This document shows positions 12,661-24,005 of a stretch of 64,000 nucleotides of DNA, in pieces (positions within the stretch are counted from its first letter, which is position 1; every line of letters starts with the position of its first letter). Source of the stretch: Vanilla planifolia (taxonomy: Eukaryota > Streptophyta > Magnoliopsida > Asparagales > Orchidaceae); NCBI GenBank assembly GCA_023846275.1, contig CM043869.1, positions 19,909,501 to 19,973,500 on the forward strand, read 5' to 3'. The notes under the pieces are model-generated. The model did no database searches and had not been told where the DNA came from. It worked only from the letters and a program-made list of their open reading frames with translations. The position numbers were made by a program, and so were the translations under genes.

Positions 12661-13999
12661 GCTGATAATATGCATTACTCTATTGAGTTTTTGAGAAAAA
12701 TGATGAGAAGGAAAGATGCATAAATTTGAAGAGACTACATGTGTAGATGTCCAAGACTCAATTATCCCACTAAAAGATTATTAACATATTGAATCTGACT
12801 AAGTCCACTATAGATGCATATGAAGTTGAGCAGTCATATGTATTTAGTTGTATCTAAACTTGTAGGACTACAAAATCACAAGTCAATGCAATGTTAACCA
12901 TACAAATCTATTGGAAAATAGATGCTTAAGAGTTGAATCATATTCTTCTCACAATTCAACAGTATGCACTTATGGGTAATTGATGTAGACATGCAGATTA
13001 AGCATATATTGTCCTTTTTCTTGTATAAAAGTGGATGGTGGTGCGTGGCTCAGAGGCCTATAAAGGTCAAATAAGCTATCATAATTTTGGTGAAATCAAA
13101 CGAAATATTTGAAGTGACTTGTAATCTATATTCTACTTTATAAGATACCATGACTTTGAGGATGTGAGTCACTTGTTTTGAGGGAAAGCTTAGAGCAAAA
13201 GTGATAAAAGTGATGTGTCTGTTTAAAACTATCTATTTGAGTTCTAAAGAAGATGTTTGTAAGTATGAAAATGTGTTTTTTCTTTTGAATTTTTGATTTT
13301 CACGTAAAATTGTCTTCTTTACTATTCATGTATGTTTTTCATTCTGTAATTTGTAAAGTTGGTTGTTATAACTTTATTACGATAAAACAAATGGTAGATT
13401 AGTGAATCATCGATTTAAGGAGTTAGCTATTATTTATAAAGTTTTGTCAGGAGTTTTGCAGAAGTGTTGCTTTGAAGAAGCTCCTTTATTTAGGTGACCT
13501 AAACATTGCATTGAACATGCTCGTTAATTCCTTTTTTCTCTTTCTCTCTCTCTCTCTCTCTCCTATTTCCCATCTCTGCCCTCTTCTCTCTCACTTTAAG
13601 CCATTGCTTCCTCTTTCTCAATTTTTTTTCAATCTAGTTGTTTAGTAAGTCTGCCTAAACAAAGCTAATTGCAAATGTTAATCTTAAATGCAACTTATTT
13701 CCCATTTTTAATTTCTGAGAAATTGCCAAGGTTATGTTGCCACAACCTTAGCAAAAAAAAGGGCGTTATGTTTCAAATCAAAAAGTAAAGTTTTATGTTT
13801 CTGGTATAACATTGCATCTAAAATGAAGTTTCCCTCTTCTTTTGAGACTGCTTTAGATTTAATACAAGTACAAATCATGTATCCTTCAGTTGTGCTTTTA
13901 TAATTTTGATATGAGATTTCCTCAATTTTTTTTCATTTTTGACTTTACTAGAATAACTCATTCCTCAACTATTATTAGTGTGGATGCATGCCCTTGTAG
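12661..13999. other. No recognised gene; CT microsatellite
   Basis: AT-rich, possibly including the 3' non-coding end of the copia fossil. A (CT)n run lies at 13541-13562 within a longer pyrimidine-rich stretch. Nothing else stands out. Confidence 0.5.
13541..13562. repeat. (CT)n microsatellite
   Basis: About eleven CT dinucleotides within a longer pyrimidine-rich tract (about 13529-13620). Confidence 0.85.
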
Positions 14000-14107
14000 G
14001 AAGCTTTAGTAAGTAAAAAAGAGATCAATGACTTGCGGGCAAAGCATAGCTCAATGCAGGAAAAACTAGATTGCAACTGTAGGAAGTTGAAAGAGACTGC
14101 AGATGAG
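14000..14107 (+). pseudogene. Coiled-coil exon, possibly upstream KIN-7 copy
   Basis: A 108-nt segment lies between CCTTGTAG and GTAAAG and is open over exactly 36 codons. It begins EALVSKKEINDLRAKH and includes SMQEKLDCN and KLKETADE. Heptad spacing and charged residues fit a coiled coil. This exon is intact, but it lies 5.6 kb beyond the damaged exons at 7.15-8.44 kb and probably belongs to the same broken gene. The assignment to KIN-7 is inference. Its position upstream of the motor exons means it cannot belong to the copy starting at 18.3 kb unless the locus was rearranged. Confidence 0.5.
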
Positions 14108-17100
14108 GTAAAGCTCATGGGAAAAGTATACGGAAGCTTCCATTATGTTAAAAAACCAACTTCATGCTAATGCATAGTATATTCTTGACTTGAAAAAAAT
14201 ACTTGTAGAGAAAGGTTGAGCCCTTCTTTCAAATAAGTACTTTTTCTGGCTGGCTTCTTTACTCGCCTTTAGCTCCACAAACGGGTCAAACCTACTTTGA
14301 ATTTAACAATATTTGAAAAAAATTTTATTAGTGGGTCCATTAAAAATTATTCATAAAATATGTTATAGAAAAAAAAAATTTGAAAGCATTCTATTTGTAA
14401 ATAATTATTCAAAAAATTCTAAGATTTTTTTATTAATCTATCATGCAAAGTGTATTAATTTATTTGTTGTAGGGCTTTTATTAAAACAAAAATGGAACTA
14501 AATGGTTAATATCAAAAATGACTTCTCACACTATGGTGCTTGGTGGGTGCCATGTGGCACCCTTCAATTTGCTTTTCAACTTTAGGTTGTATTCGCAAAA
14601 TATTTCTTATTTTTTTTAGAAGTCTTTTACCAAACACAAAAACGTTGACATTTTAAAAATAATTTTGACAAAAAATTATTTTCTCACATGTTAAACTCAT
14701 TTTCAAAACCTCTTTGTTAGACCCACTTTATAAATTTATAAGTCATAAGATAATAAAGCATTAACATAACATAGAAATTCATTTTTCATGATCATGTCTA
14801 TTTAAATTCATATATTTTGAGGAATATCTTTCATTATTATTATTTTTCATTAATATTTTTTGCATTAAAATATTTATAATTATCAAGTGATAGAGATTGT
14901 CTAATTCGTTAGCCAAAATGATGATATGTGATTTTGTTAATAATAGATAATTTAAACTGCTTATTTTGATAACATTATTGGCTACATAGTGATTGATTTT
15001 TAGGTTGAAAATTGATCGATTTAAACAGAAGTTCTACTATTGCATAAAAACCAAGTTGAATTCAATTAAAAATAACACTTGAATCCATACTTTACCTCAA
15101 CTAATTGTTGCTTCATGCTTTGCTAGCCATCAAAGGCTTCTCATAGCTCTACTACTTTCTCTTTTCATTCCACACTCCCCTTTTAGTGGCACCAAAGCTT
15201 TCCAATATCCATCTTGTTTCTTTTTCTTCATTTCCCTACTAAGCTTCTCCAAGTTAAACCTTCTCATTTCCTTCATCTTCTCTCTCAACTCGCTTTTCTC
15301 ATTCTACTTGAGCTTTCTCTGTCTGCTATATTTATGCTCTCATTTGTAACTTGCTTAATACAATCAAATATCACCCTCAATCCCACCTATGTTGGGCTGT
15401 GAGGAATTAATTTATGAAATTACAAAAATATTATTCCAAAATTTAAATATATGTATATATATCTTAAATTCATTAATAATTATTTTAACTTTTATAAATT
15501 ATTAACTCATTGGCTTGGATTACTTTTGAGAATCTTTTTTCTATTATTTGTCTTAATAAACTTTTTGAATTCATTTAAAATCATGACATAATTTTTCATA
15601 TTATATTAATTTAATAATATTTTAAAATGTGAACATCATATTTAAAACAGATGATTTTATTACGTCCAAACATATATTATTAAAACTTTATTGGCTTAAT
15701 TTTTCTTAGTGATTATCTTTATTTATTTATCTGTTTGAGGATGAATGAATAGATTAGACTTCTTAAACCATTTTGACACAATTTTGTTATTCCAAGCCAC
15801 TATCAAATGCTCACATGTCAGCCGCTTACCACATGCACCATTGGTCAATGAGTGTGTATATGGCCTTTCAAGTGCAGAAGCTACACCAACTAGTGTGTAG
15901 CAGTTTGTGTTTGCATAGATGGTCGCATTATAATGTAGAATTTGTAGAATTTTTTTGTTTGGTGAAAATTTACATGTTTCTTATTAAAATATTATATATT
16001 TTGTGATAAAATATTATATCCAAACATCTATATAATTGTATGAGTGTTATCTAAAATATTTTAAGATTCCTTAAATTTGAAAACTTTGTGAATTTAAAAT
16101 TCCTTAAAAGAAACTTCTTGAGAAATTAATCTCCTAATTACAAAAACCCTCTTCTCATTCATTTCTTCCTAACTTGTCCACTGTTCTTGTGCTTCAATTT
16201 CATTGTTACAATTCAAAATAAGAATGTGTATTATCAAAGGGCTTAACATGAAAATACCTTACAAGTCAAAATATTATACTTTATTTCATATAAATAATGT
16301 ATTTATTTTTTTATAAAAATACTATATTGTTAAGTCTAAGTCATGAACAAAGTAATTATTTTCATAATGATCTAGTTGTTTGATTTTATACATAATCACT
16401 TTTTTATTCATCATCAACCCATAGCATAGATATTGTAAACATGCAACATTGTACACACTATATGAATCTATACATCCTAGAAGTGTCATTTTGCAACTAA
16501 ATTAAATATTTTTAAATATCTATAACCAATTTTCATAAATCGAGTCTCATTTATATTTGATTATTTTTTAGCACAACCTAGTGGAGGGGATATATTTGAT
16601 AATCTTTTCATTAATTCTTTATAATAAGTTACATATCAAACAAATTTCTTTTTGTTTTATATTGGTATGAGTTTTGGTCAATTTATGATTATTAAAATAA
16701 CATATTCCAAAATTCACTCTTAGAGTATTTAGTGTATAATTAGTTCTCTCTCATAATTTGTAATTCCACAAATAAATATATAATATGTTCTTTTAAAAAT
16801 TTTGAATAAATCCAAATATCATCTATGAATACAATTATAAGATAATCTAAATATTATAAAATATTATGTTCATCAGATCTATGAGAGCTGATGATAAATT
16901 TATTTTACTAAATAATAACTTCAAAAATACATAATAATCTTTTCTTGTTTAAAATTAACTTCAAAAATATCACCATATTTTATTTTAAATTGTGATAAAC
17001 AAATCATTAACCAATCTTAAAAAATGTCATTAATTCATAGAGTTCATCAAATATACTATCAATTTTTAGTAAAAGATATTCAATGCAATAGGTTTTTTCA

Positions 17101-18163
17101 TCTATTTATAGAACTAATATGGTTGTCTGTAATTCTTAAAAGCTAATAATTTTAGCTTACCAACCTCCCAAGCCTTCAAAGATATTTTCATATTCTTTCT
17201 TAATGCTTTAATCCTTGTTAGTAATGCTTCGATGAGAAAACATAAATAGCCAATTAGCCAAGCTAGACTTTACCACCCGTTAGACAATCTAAACATGTTC
17301 TACAATTTGTACATTTTCGATCTACCAAATTTAGCAAACTTTTTATCAAATTTAAAATTGTACCATTTAATGAAGATCAAAATTGTTCATCGAACATTTC
17401 TATAGCCTTATGATATTGCTCAATTTTGAGTTGCTAACAATGATATTATGCATCAAATAGTTTGATAATTTTTTAAAACAACTCAATATTTAGCATATTT
17501 TTATTTTATATTTATTAAATGGTCTAATTATTATCATATCATTATTAAGGTAGCTACCCAATGTCTACTAAATATATTAATTTGAATTTTATAGAGGTTG
17601 GTGTTGGCAACCCCATAAAACCATTAATAAAATAAGCTATTAGATTATACATTTTTTAACGGACTAGCCATAAGAAAATTATCAAATGTTTTGATGATTT
17701 TCAATAGAATATGCAAACGATGGTTGAGTTTAAACTAACAAATATTTCTTGATAAAATGTTTATTATCTATTAGAGAACAGTTAAATGTTTAATAATTTA
17801 TTAAAGAAAGATCTTTTAGCCAATCAATTTAATTTCTCATATTATTAAGTTAGTAAATTTCAAAAGCATAAAAAAAGTAAAATTTTAAAAATCCTTTAAT
17901 AAAATGTTGTTTTAAAAAAATGATGGATATTTTAGTTTTAGAAACTATGTAATAATAATTTTAATAAATGTTTAAAATATTTGAGCTACTTTATCAAGTT
18001 AATCATTTAAGAATCTAAAATAATCATTCCCATAGTTCATATTAATATTTTTCTTATATTTTTCATCTAATTTGTACACTTGTTCTTTCATAATTCTTGA
18101 ATAATAATTAACTATGAAAATATATAGATCTTTTAATAATCATGTATCTAATCTTAACGTGTC
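14108..18163. other. Very AT-rich stretch, no recognised gene
   Basis: No motif or exon-like structure. A pyrimidine-rich part lies at about 15160-15400. A perfect 8-bp inverted repeat (GGGTGCCA, 2-base loop, TGGCACCC) lies at 14545-14562. The right end is the left border of the segmental duplication. Confidence 0.6.
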
Positions 18164-18313
18164 AGAATAATAAAGAATCGGGTTAGACCTAGACCAACCG
18201 GCAACAACCCAATTCTTTAGAAGTTAATCAGTCATCATTGTGAATTGGCTGTAGATGAGCGGGAAAGCTCACTATGATTTTTTTCATCCCTTTTTATGTT
18301 GTTTTGATGACTG
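18164..18313 (+). promoter_or_regulatory. Putative 5' leader/proximal promoter of kinesin copy 1
   Basis: This block before the first exon is less AT-rich than the sequence on either side and is well kept in both copies. It would hold the 5' UTR and perhaps the core promoter of the ancestral gene. It includes a GCGGGAAA box close to the start codon. No clear TATA box was identified. Confidence 0.4.
18259..18266 (-). promoter_or_regulatory. E2F-like box (TTTCCCGC) before the kinesin start
   Basis: GCGGGAAA on the plus strand is the reverse of TTTCCCGC, a standard E2F site, 48 bp before the start codon. Copy 2 has GCAGGAAA at the same place (41626-41633), losing the CpG. E2F control suits a cell-division gene, but a single 8-bp match is weak evidence. 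Confidence 0.35.
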
Positions 18314-18436
18314 ATGGGGAGGATTAACGTTCTGTGTGTGCACCACCTCTTTCACCTGAAGTGTCTCAAACGAGCCCTTGGTGGATCTCCGAGAATTCAA
18401 TCTTCCTTGTTAATCGTTCAGTCGTGTTTAAATTTG
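18314..18436 (+). pseudogene. Kinesin copy 1, exon 1 (motor N-terminus)
   Basis: Starts ATGGGGAGGATTAACG (MGRINV), where KIN-7 proteins start M-E-[RK]-I followed by a VRVRP motif. Small indels just after the start put the rest in another frame, which reads PLSPEVSQTSPWWISE then NSIFLVNRSVVFKF before an intact GGTAAGT donor. This fits the first motor strand and the RISLxxS-type segment of the family. Copy 2 has the same exon at 41691-41813. Confidence 0.72.
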
Positions 18437-19840
18437 GTAAGTCCCCACCAAAACCACCACTCATCTAGATATATTGTTGCTCTAACAAGTGCTGAGATAT
18501 AAACCTCTTTATTTAGCCTCGGACAAGGCTTTCAAAGAAGACTGCGAGACGGTTGAAATTTTTGACATTTAGGCGAATCATATTGTTTCATCCATTGTTT
18601 GTGGATTTAATAGTATGTCAATATTGTTTTTTCTTGTGTATGATTTTAGCATAATTGTATCTGTAATGCTTGAGAAAGTTTGTATGTTAAAACAACGGAT
18701 ACCTAGATGCCTGATTGCAGCACCCGAGACATTTTTTTTACACCCTATGACTTTGAAAGCCTAATGCTTATTTTGAAAGCCTAATACTTTTTTCCTTTTT
18801 TTTCAAAGATTCTAATTTTTACCATAAAAGTAGAATGAGGTAAATGGTGGTGAGATACAATTCATGGATGTTAAACGACAATGTTAGTCTTATATTTTCA
18901 TTTTCCAAAACTTTTTTTTTCTAATTTTTTGTGTAATATGAATCAATTTGTCACATTGCTAGGGAATGGAAGGCATTCAAAACATACATAGAAAAAGGGA
19001 AACAACCAACAGCTAGGGCATACTTAGCCCTAGGTGGATGTAAGACTTTATAAGTGAGTGACATATCCTAGGTTTGGAAGGCACTCCATATTGATAACCT
19101 AGGCTTAATTAAGGGAGATTTAATCTCAATCTATATAATTTATGTTTAGGATCAAGGTTAATTGATTTGATTTTGTATAACAATAAGAGTTATTATTTAT
19201 ATAGATAAAATAAAATGATTAATTGATAATAGAAACTTAATTAATTTCAATTATTTAAAGGGAAAGCAAACATATTATTAATATAATAGTATTTAAAATA
19301 ATAATATATTACTGATTACTTAAATCTAAATGATAACAACACAATCAATAAAACTTACCTCTTAAATATTCATCCCAATAGATGGTATAGTGTTGGTAGC
19401 ATGTGATGATTGCTACTGATTACTAAGATAGATTTAAAAGTTAATATATGAAAGAACATCTTAGTTTACAAAGCAAAATAAAAGATGAAATCCCTTGGTA
19501 AAGCTTAAGCAATAAAGATTGGGGTGTCGATATGCACATGGAAATGTTAAGGTTATATTGAATACATAATAAAAATTTCAACATGAATATAGTCTCATTG
19601 CTTATAAGAAGTGAAATGAAACATAAAACTAGTATATAAAGTCTATCATGCATGATGTTTATAAACGAAAAAATAAGGCATGCATCAATGATCGAATGTT
19701 ACTTCCAATTACCTAAATGTTTTAGACTTGTCAATTGAACTAATGCCAAAAACATAAATACCCGCATAAGTTATGAATATCAACTATACTTATGATACAA
19801 AAAATAGAGTTAGTATGTAGCAATATTCTAATATATCTAC

Positions 19841-19844
<4 letters not shown>

Positions 19845-19876
<32 letters not shown>
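19845..19876. repeat. (AT)n microsatellite
   Basis: About 16 uninterrupted AT dinucleotides. The matching place in copy 2 (about 43341-43362) is short and interrupted, so the run grew in copy 1 or shrank in copy 2 after duplication. Confidence 0.85.
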
Positions 19877-19878
<2 letters not shown>

Positions 19879-22800
19879 TAATCATGTACATCACAATTTA
19901 CTTATCATAACTCATATATAATATAATCACTTCGTTGATATATTGTTGTCACTTTAAAATAGGAGGAACGTTATAGCCATTCTAAAACGAAAGTGAGGAA
20001 ATCACTAACTTGAAACAAGAGTTGTCTCACTAAGAGCTTGTTGACCTAGTTATCCACTCACATTATAAAAATGTTATCATTAAATATCACATTCAACATT
20101 CAATTACACTTATATATAATCAATCATAGAGTTTTTAATAAGGATGTAATAATATTATGCAACATGATCTTTAGACAAATATGTATTGTAGGTATCACAT
20201 GAGTTACCAATTTTTATGAAAAAGTATGATGTTTAATAGTAAATATGCTCAGTTAGTTTCATATGAATAAAATTAACATATAAATAACCAACTTGTTATA
20301 ACATGTTACGTGTTTTCTTATTGAGATCATGCCACAATTTCAAGAAATGAACTGGCGATAGGTACATATAACTTTTATTATTTAATGAAAATGAATTAAA
20401 TATAAAAATTGATTTAGACATAAACTAGGAAATCAATATAAGTTGCTCAAGTTGGAGGATGCATTCCTCAAATTGTTAGGTGTCACTTATTCCAAATATA
20501 CGTGTTGGGTCCGAACTTCTTTTGGGTGAGTAATGTTACTTCAACTAGTGCTGATTTGTACAATTGAAAATTGATGTCTAGACCAAGCATACGTTGTACA
20601 CATTAAACAATATTAAATTTAATGATTCAATTTATTTTTTCTAGTTTTAGTGATTTATTCAATTGATTTTAAACAAAGAAAATTATTCATGATTTGCTCC
20701 TTCAATCCTCCACAACAACTCATAACATGCCTATATTAGCCATTCCTACAATTGGCTCCACATTAGTCCATTGGGCAATTATTGCATTTTGAATATTTTT
20801 TGTGTTATTTGTGTGTATGTTGCTTGTCTGCTCTCATGTTTTTCTATTTGAGAAGAAATAAAAGGCTAAATCACCGCGGTGTCATTATTTGTTGTAGCTT
20901 GATAATATATGAAAAATCCATAACTCTTTGACAGCTAGCTGGAAATCAAGGCCAAGTAATTTGACTTTGTATTATCAAAATAAAAAAGATATATGTTAGA
21001 GAAGAATTTGGAAACCAAAGCAAACAAGTCTTATTTAATTAAAAAAATAAACATGATCACACTAAATTTTATAATAAACACTTATAATGTGATCAATATT
21101 TTTTTATTCATTAGCCAAATCTTGAAGATGACTAGATAAGTAATTGAAATAATATAATAAAACACCTAAATATACCAATATCAAACAGTAGTTTATTACT
21201 AACACTCAAATGGAAATTTACTAATCAAGTAAATTGGGTTTGAAAAAATTTATAAAGTAATGTTTGAGGTTCTAACCAATTAGTAGATGAAACTTCATGT
21301 CACAACATGTACGACAAGGTGTTGGAGAATGAATTCTCTGCCATATGCAATTGAATAAGATTAAAAATCAAAAGTATGAAATATTCTATCATGTATATTA
21401 TTCAAGAACAATGAAAGTAAAGATGTGCATCAAATCTTAAATGCATTTTAAAATTATTTATTCAGATTAATCATGTTAATCAATTTAATTTAATATGACA
21501 TAAATGTTTGCAAAATTTATGCACATCAATATTATTCAATACGTAATTGTCAAACTTGCCATATAGACAACATTTACAACCATACACATGATATAGCTAT
21601 TTGTCATCATGATCCACTATATTCATGCAAAGAATAATATATGTATATTCTTATATGGAATAATACTTCTTGTCATCCAATCGCAATAGCTCATAGGTAA
21701 TATAATTATCATGTTGGTTTGGGTTAGAAGGATGTTCACTACTATCCTAAAATGGAAGAATCGCGATTTCTTAGGCTTTTTGATTGGATTAACCAACCTT
21801 TATACAACATAATGATACCATTAACCATTATGTCCTGCATACAATCATTGCCATATGATCAATGGTGAAGTTATTTTAAATGATGTGTTATTATTATGCA
21901 TCATGAGCTTCATATAAATCATTAATATCGTAAATAAATAATTATAATGTCAAATGCATTGAATATGGATGGACAACAAGTCATATATGAATAAAGTAAG
22001 AACATAAATAGACAATATGTCACTACATAATTTGCTACCCTTGGAGATCATACACCAATCACAAGTATACAAATGACATAACAATTTACATCTAAATTTT
22101 CTTTATACTTAAGATAAACGATTACAACAAAACAAGGACTTACATGAATTTTAATATTTTTTAGAATGTATATGTTTAACTTTATTTATAGTGTAATTGA
22201 ATTAAGGAGAGTGTTTAAAACAAAATAATTTTTTTTCAAATAGGTAAAACTTGCGTATTACAAAATGCATTATAATTTGAAAATCAATTTGCACAAATTT
22301 AGATGTGAGCTACAATTGTGTGACATCTAGTTAACAACATATTTACTTGAATGGATAACACTAATAGTAATTTGGTATCAATTGCAAAATTTATTGTTGT
22401 ACCTAAATAATAAAGAAATTTAATAGATAATCATGAAGAGATGATTATTAATTTGTTAAGATTTAGAGATCAAAGAAAGAGCATGCATGTGACCAATAAG
22501 TTTTATGCACAAACGTTGGATTTAGGAAAAACTATGGCTATGAGGCAAAAAGAGGACAATTTAATATTTAGTTGATACAAATAAAAGAGGGTGTCCAACC
22601 TTTACAAGAATAGTTATAACCTTAAACGTAGGAGAATTGTTGTCATTGGGGAGTAGAGAAGATGGTCCCTACTATTATTAATACGAGGCTGGTTTAGTTG
22701 GGGACTTGTACAACCTATTTATTGTTCATGTATATAATTTATGCATGTTTGAATTAAGTAGTATACTTATAATGTTTTTAACAATGCATGTAATTATATA

Positions 22801-23559
22801 ATAATTGACTAAAACAAAAAGATTGGGAAACTATGGAAATCTAGTTTCTTTTTATTGTACATGAATTGTTAAGTATAATATGCTGTTGCTTAATGTATGG
22901 TACATCGCCCATTGACATATGGTGTGTAGAGTGTATAAGGACTAGATTGAGAATTATGAGTAATATGTCAACGGTATGAAGACAAAGCAAAGAATTATAT
23001 ACAATGCATGAATTTCTATATACGATACATCGAGTTTATAAGGGCCAACTAGAGAATTGCATATAATACATGAATTATTATGTATGATAGGTTGATTAGA
23101 TGCACAACACAAGAAGAATAATAATTACACATAGTAAAGAATAATAGCTTATAAGGACATGCTAAATGTCAAGGTGATGTACAATGCTTCAACCGGATAT
23201 AAGTTTCCTGAAAGAATTAAAAGTTTTCTCCGAATTTGTGGGATAAATTAAAAGAATTATTATGAGAAGATTTTTATCATTTAATTTTTATTTTTATTCG
23301 GAAAGCTTTTTGAGAATTAAATACAAAATGAATTGATTTTTAAATTTAGGGATTTATTTTTTATATATATGAATCAAAATATTGTTGAAAATATTTTAGA
23401 ATATGACTTGAACATTTAGTCAGTGAAACATTAAGTTTGGAAATCAAAAGATGTGTGGGGAAGAAGAGAAGAATACTAATAAAAAAATGGCCATAATAGC
23501 TCAAGGGAAGGGACATTAATTGAAGGGAGAGTATATTAGGGATATAGTTTAGGAGGGTT

Positions 23560-24005
23560 GTTATGCCAGCTAAAAATAAGAAGAATGTGAAAATGAATCA
23601 AGCAAATTATCTTATGGAGTAATTTTTAAGCTTACCTTCACTACACCTTGCATGCACTATAGATCATTTCCAAGTAGACGACTACTTTGATAAGATTTAA
23701 ATGTTGTTTAATAGTATGGTGTGTGGATGGCAAGAGAGTACTTTTGGCAATGTTAGTATTAAATAGTGTTGCAGGGAATTGGTGATATGGCAATGTAGAA
23801 TCTAATTTAGAGGAAGAGCACATTTTGAAATATCTTGAAGAGAATTTTATCAAGCTTTCTTGGAATTTTATATCCAGAGTTGGCTGTAAAAAAGTGAGAG
23901 ATGAGACTGGCCTTGTATGCATTGGAATTATATGTTATGGAGAAAGAGATGTAAATTTTGGAAGAGCCTATGGGAGAATTGATTATGTATTTTATTTTTC
24001 TTAAT
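23560..24005 (+). mobile_element. Ty3-type gag fossil, copy 1
   Basis: The plus strand recalls the retrotransposon gag domain: a DKIE-like helix followed by a region resembling 'LNSVARQWW', then a KYLEE.F..F segment. It pairs with the clearer copy at 47.04-47.51 kb. Both are broken by several changes, and neither shows pol or LTRs that I can delimit. It entered intron 1 before the segmental duplication, so it is old. Confidence 0.55.

Noticed and set aside
14545-14562. Perfect 8-bp hairpin GGGTGCCA/TGGCACCC as terminator or small RNA
   Set aside because: Too short for a plant miRNA precursor and no partner structure nearby; likely chance or the trace of a small element.
15214-15402. Possible secreted peptide (hydrophobic N-terminus) in a pyrimidine-rich stretch
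   Set aside because: The hydrophobic residues come from CTT/TTC-rich DNA, there is no mature-peptide motif, and no promoter or splice context supports it.
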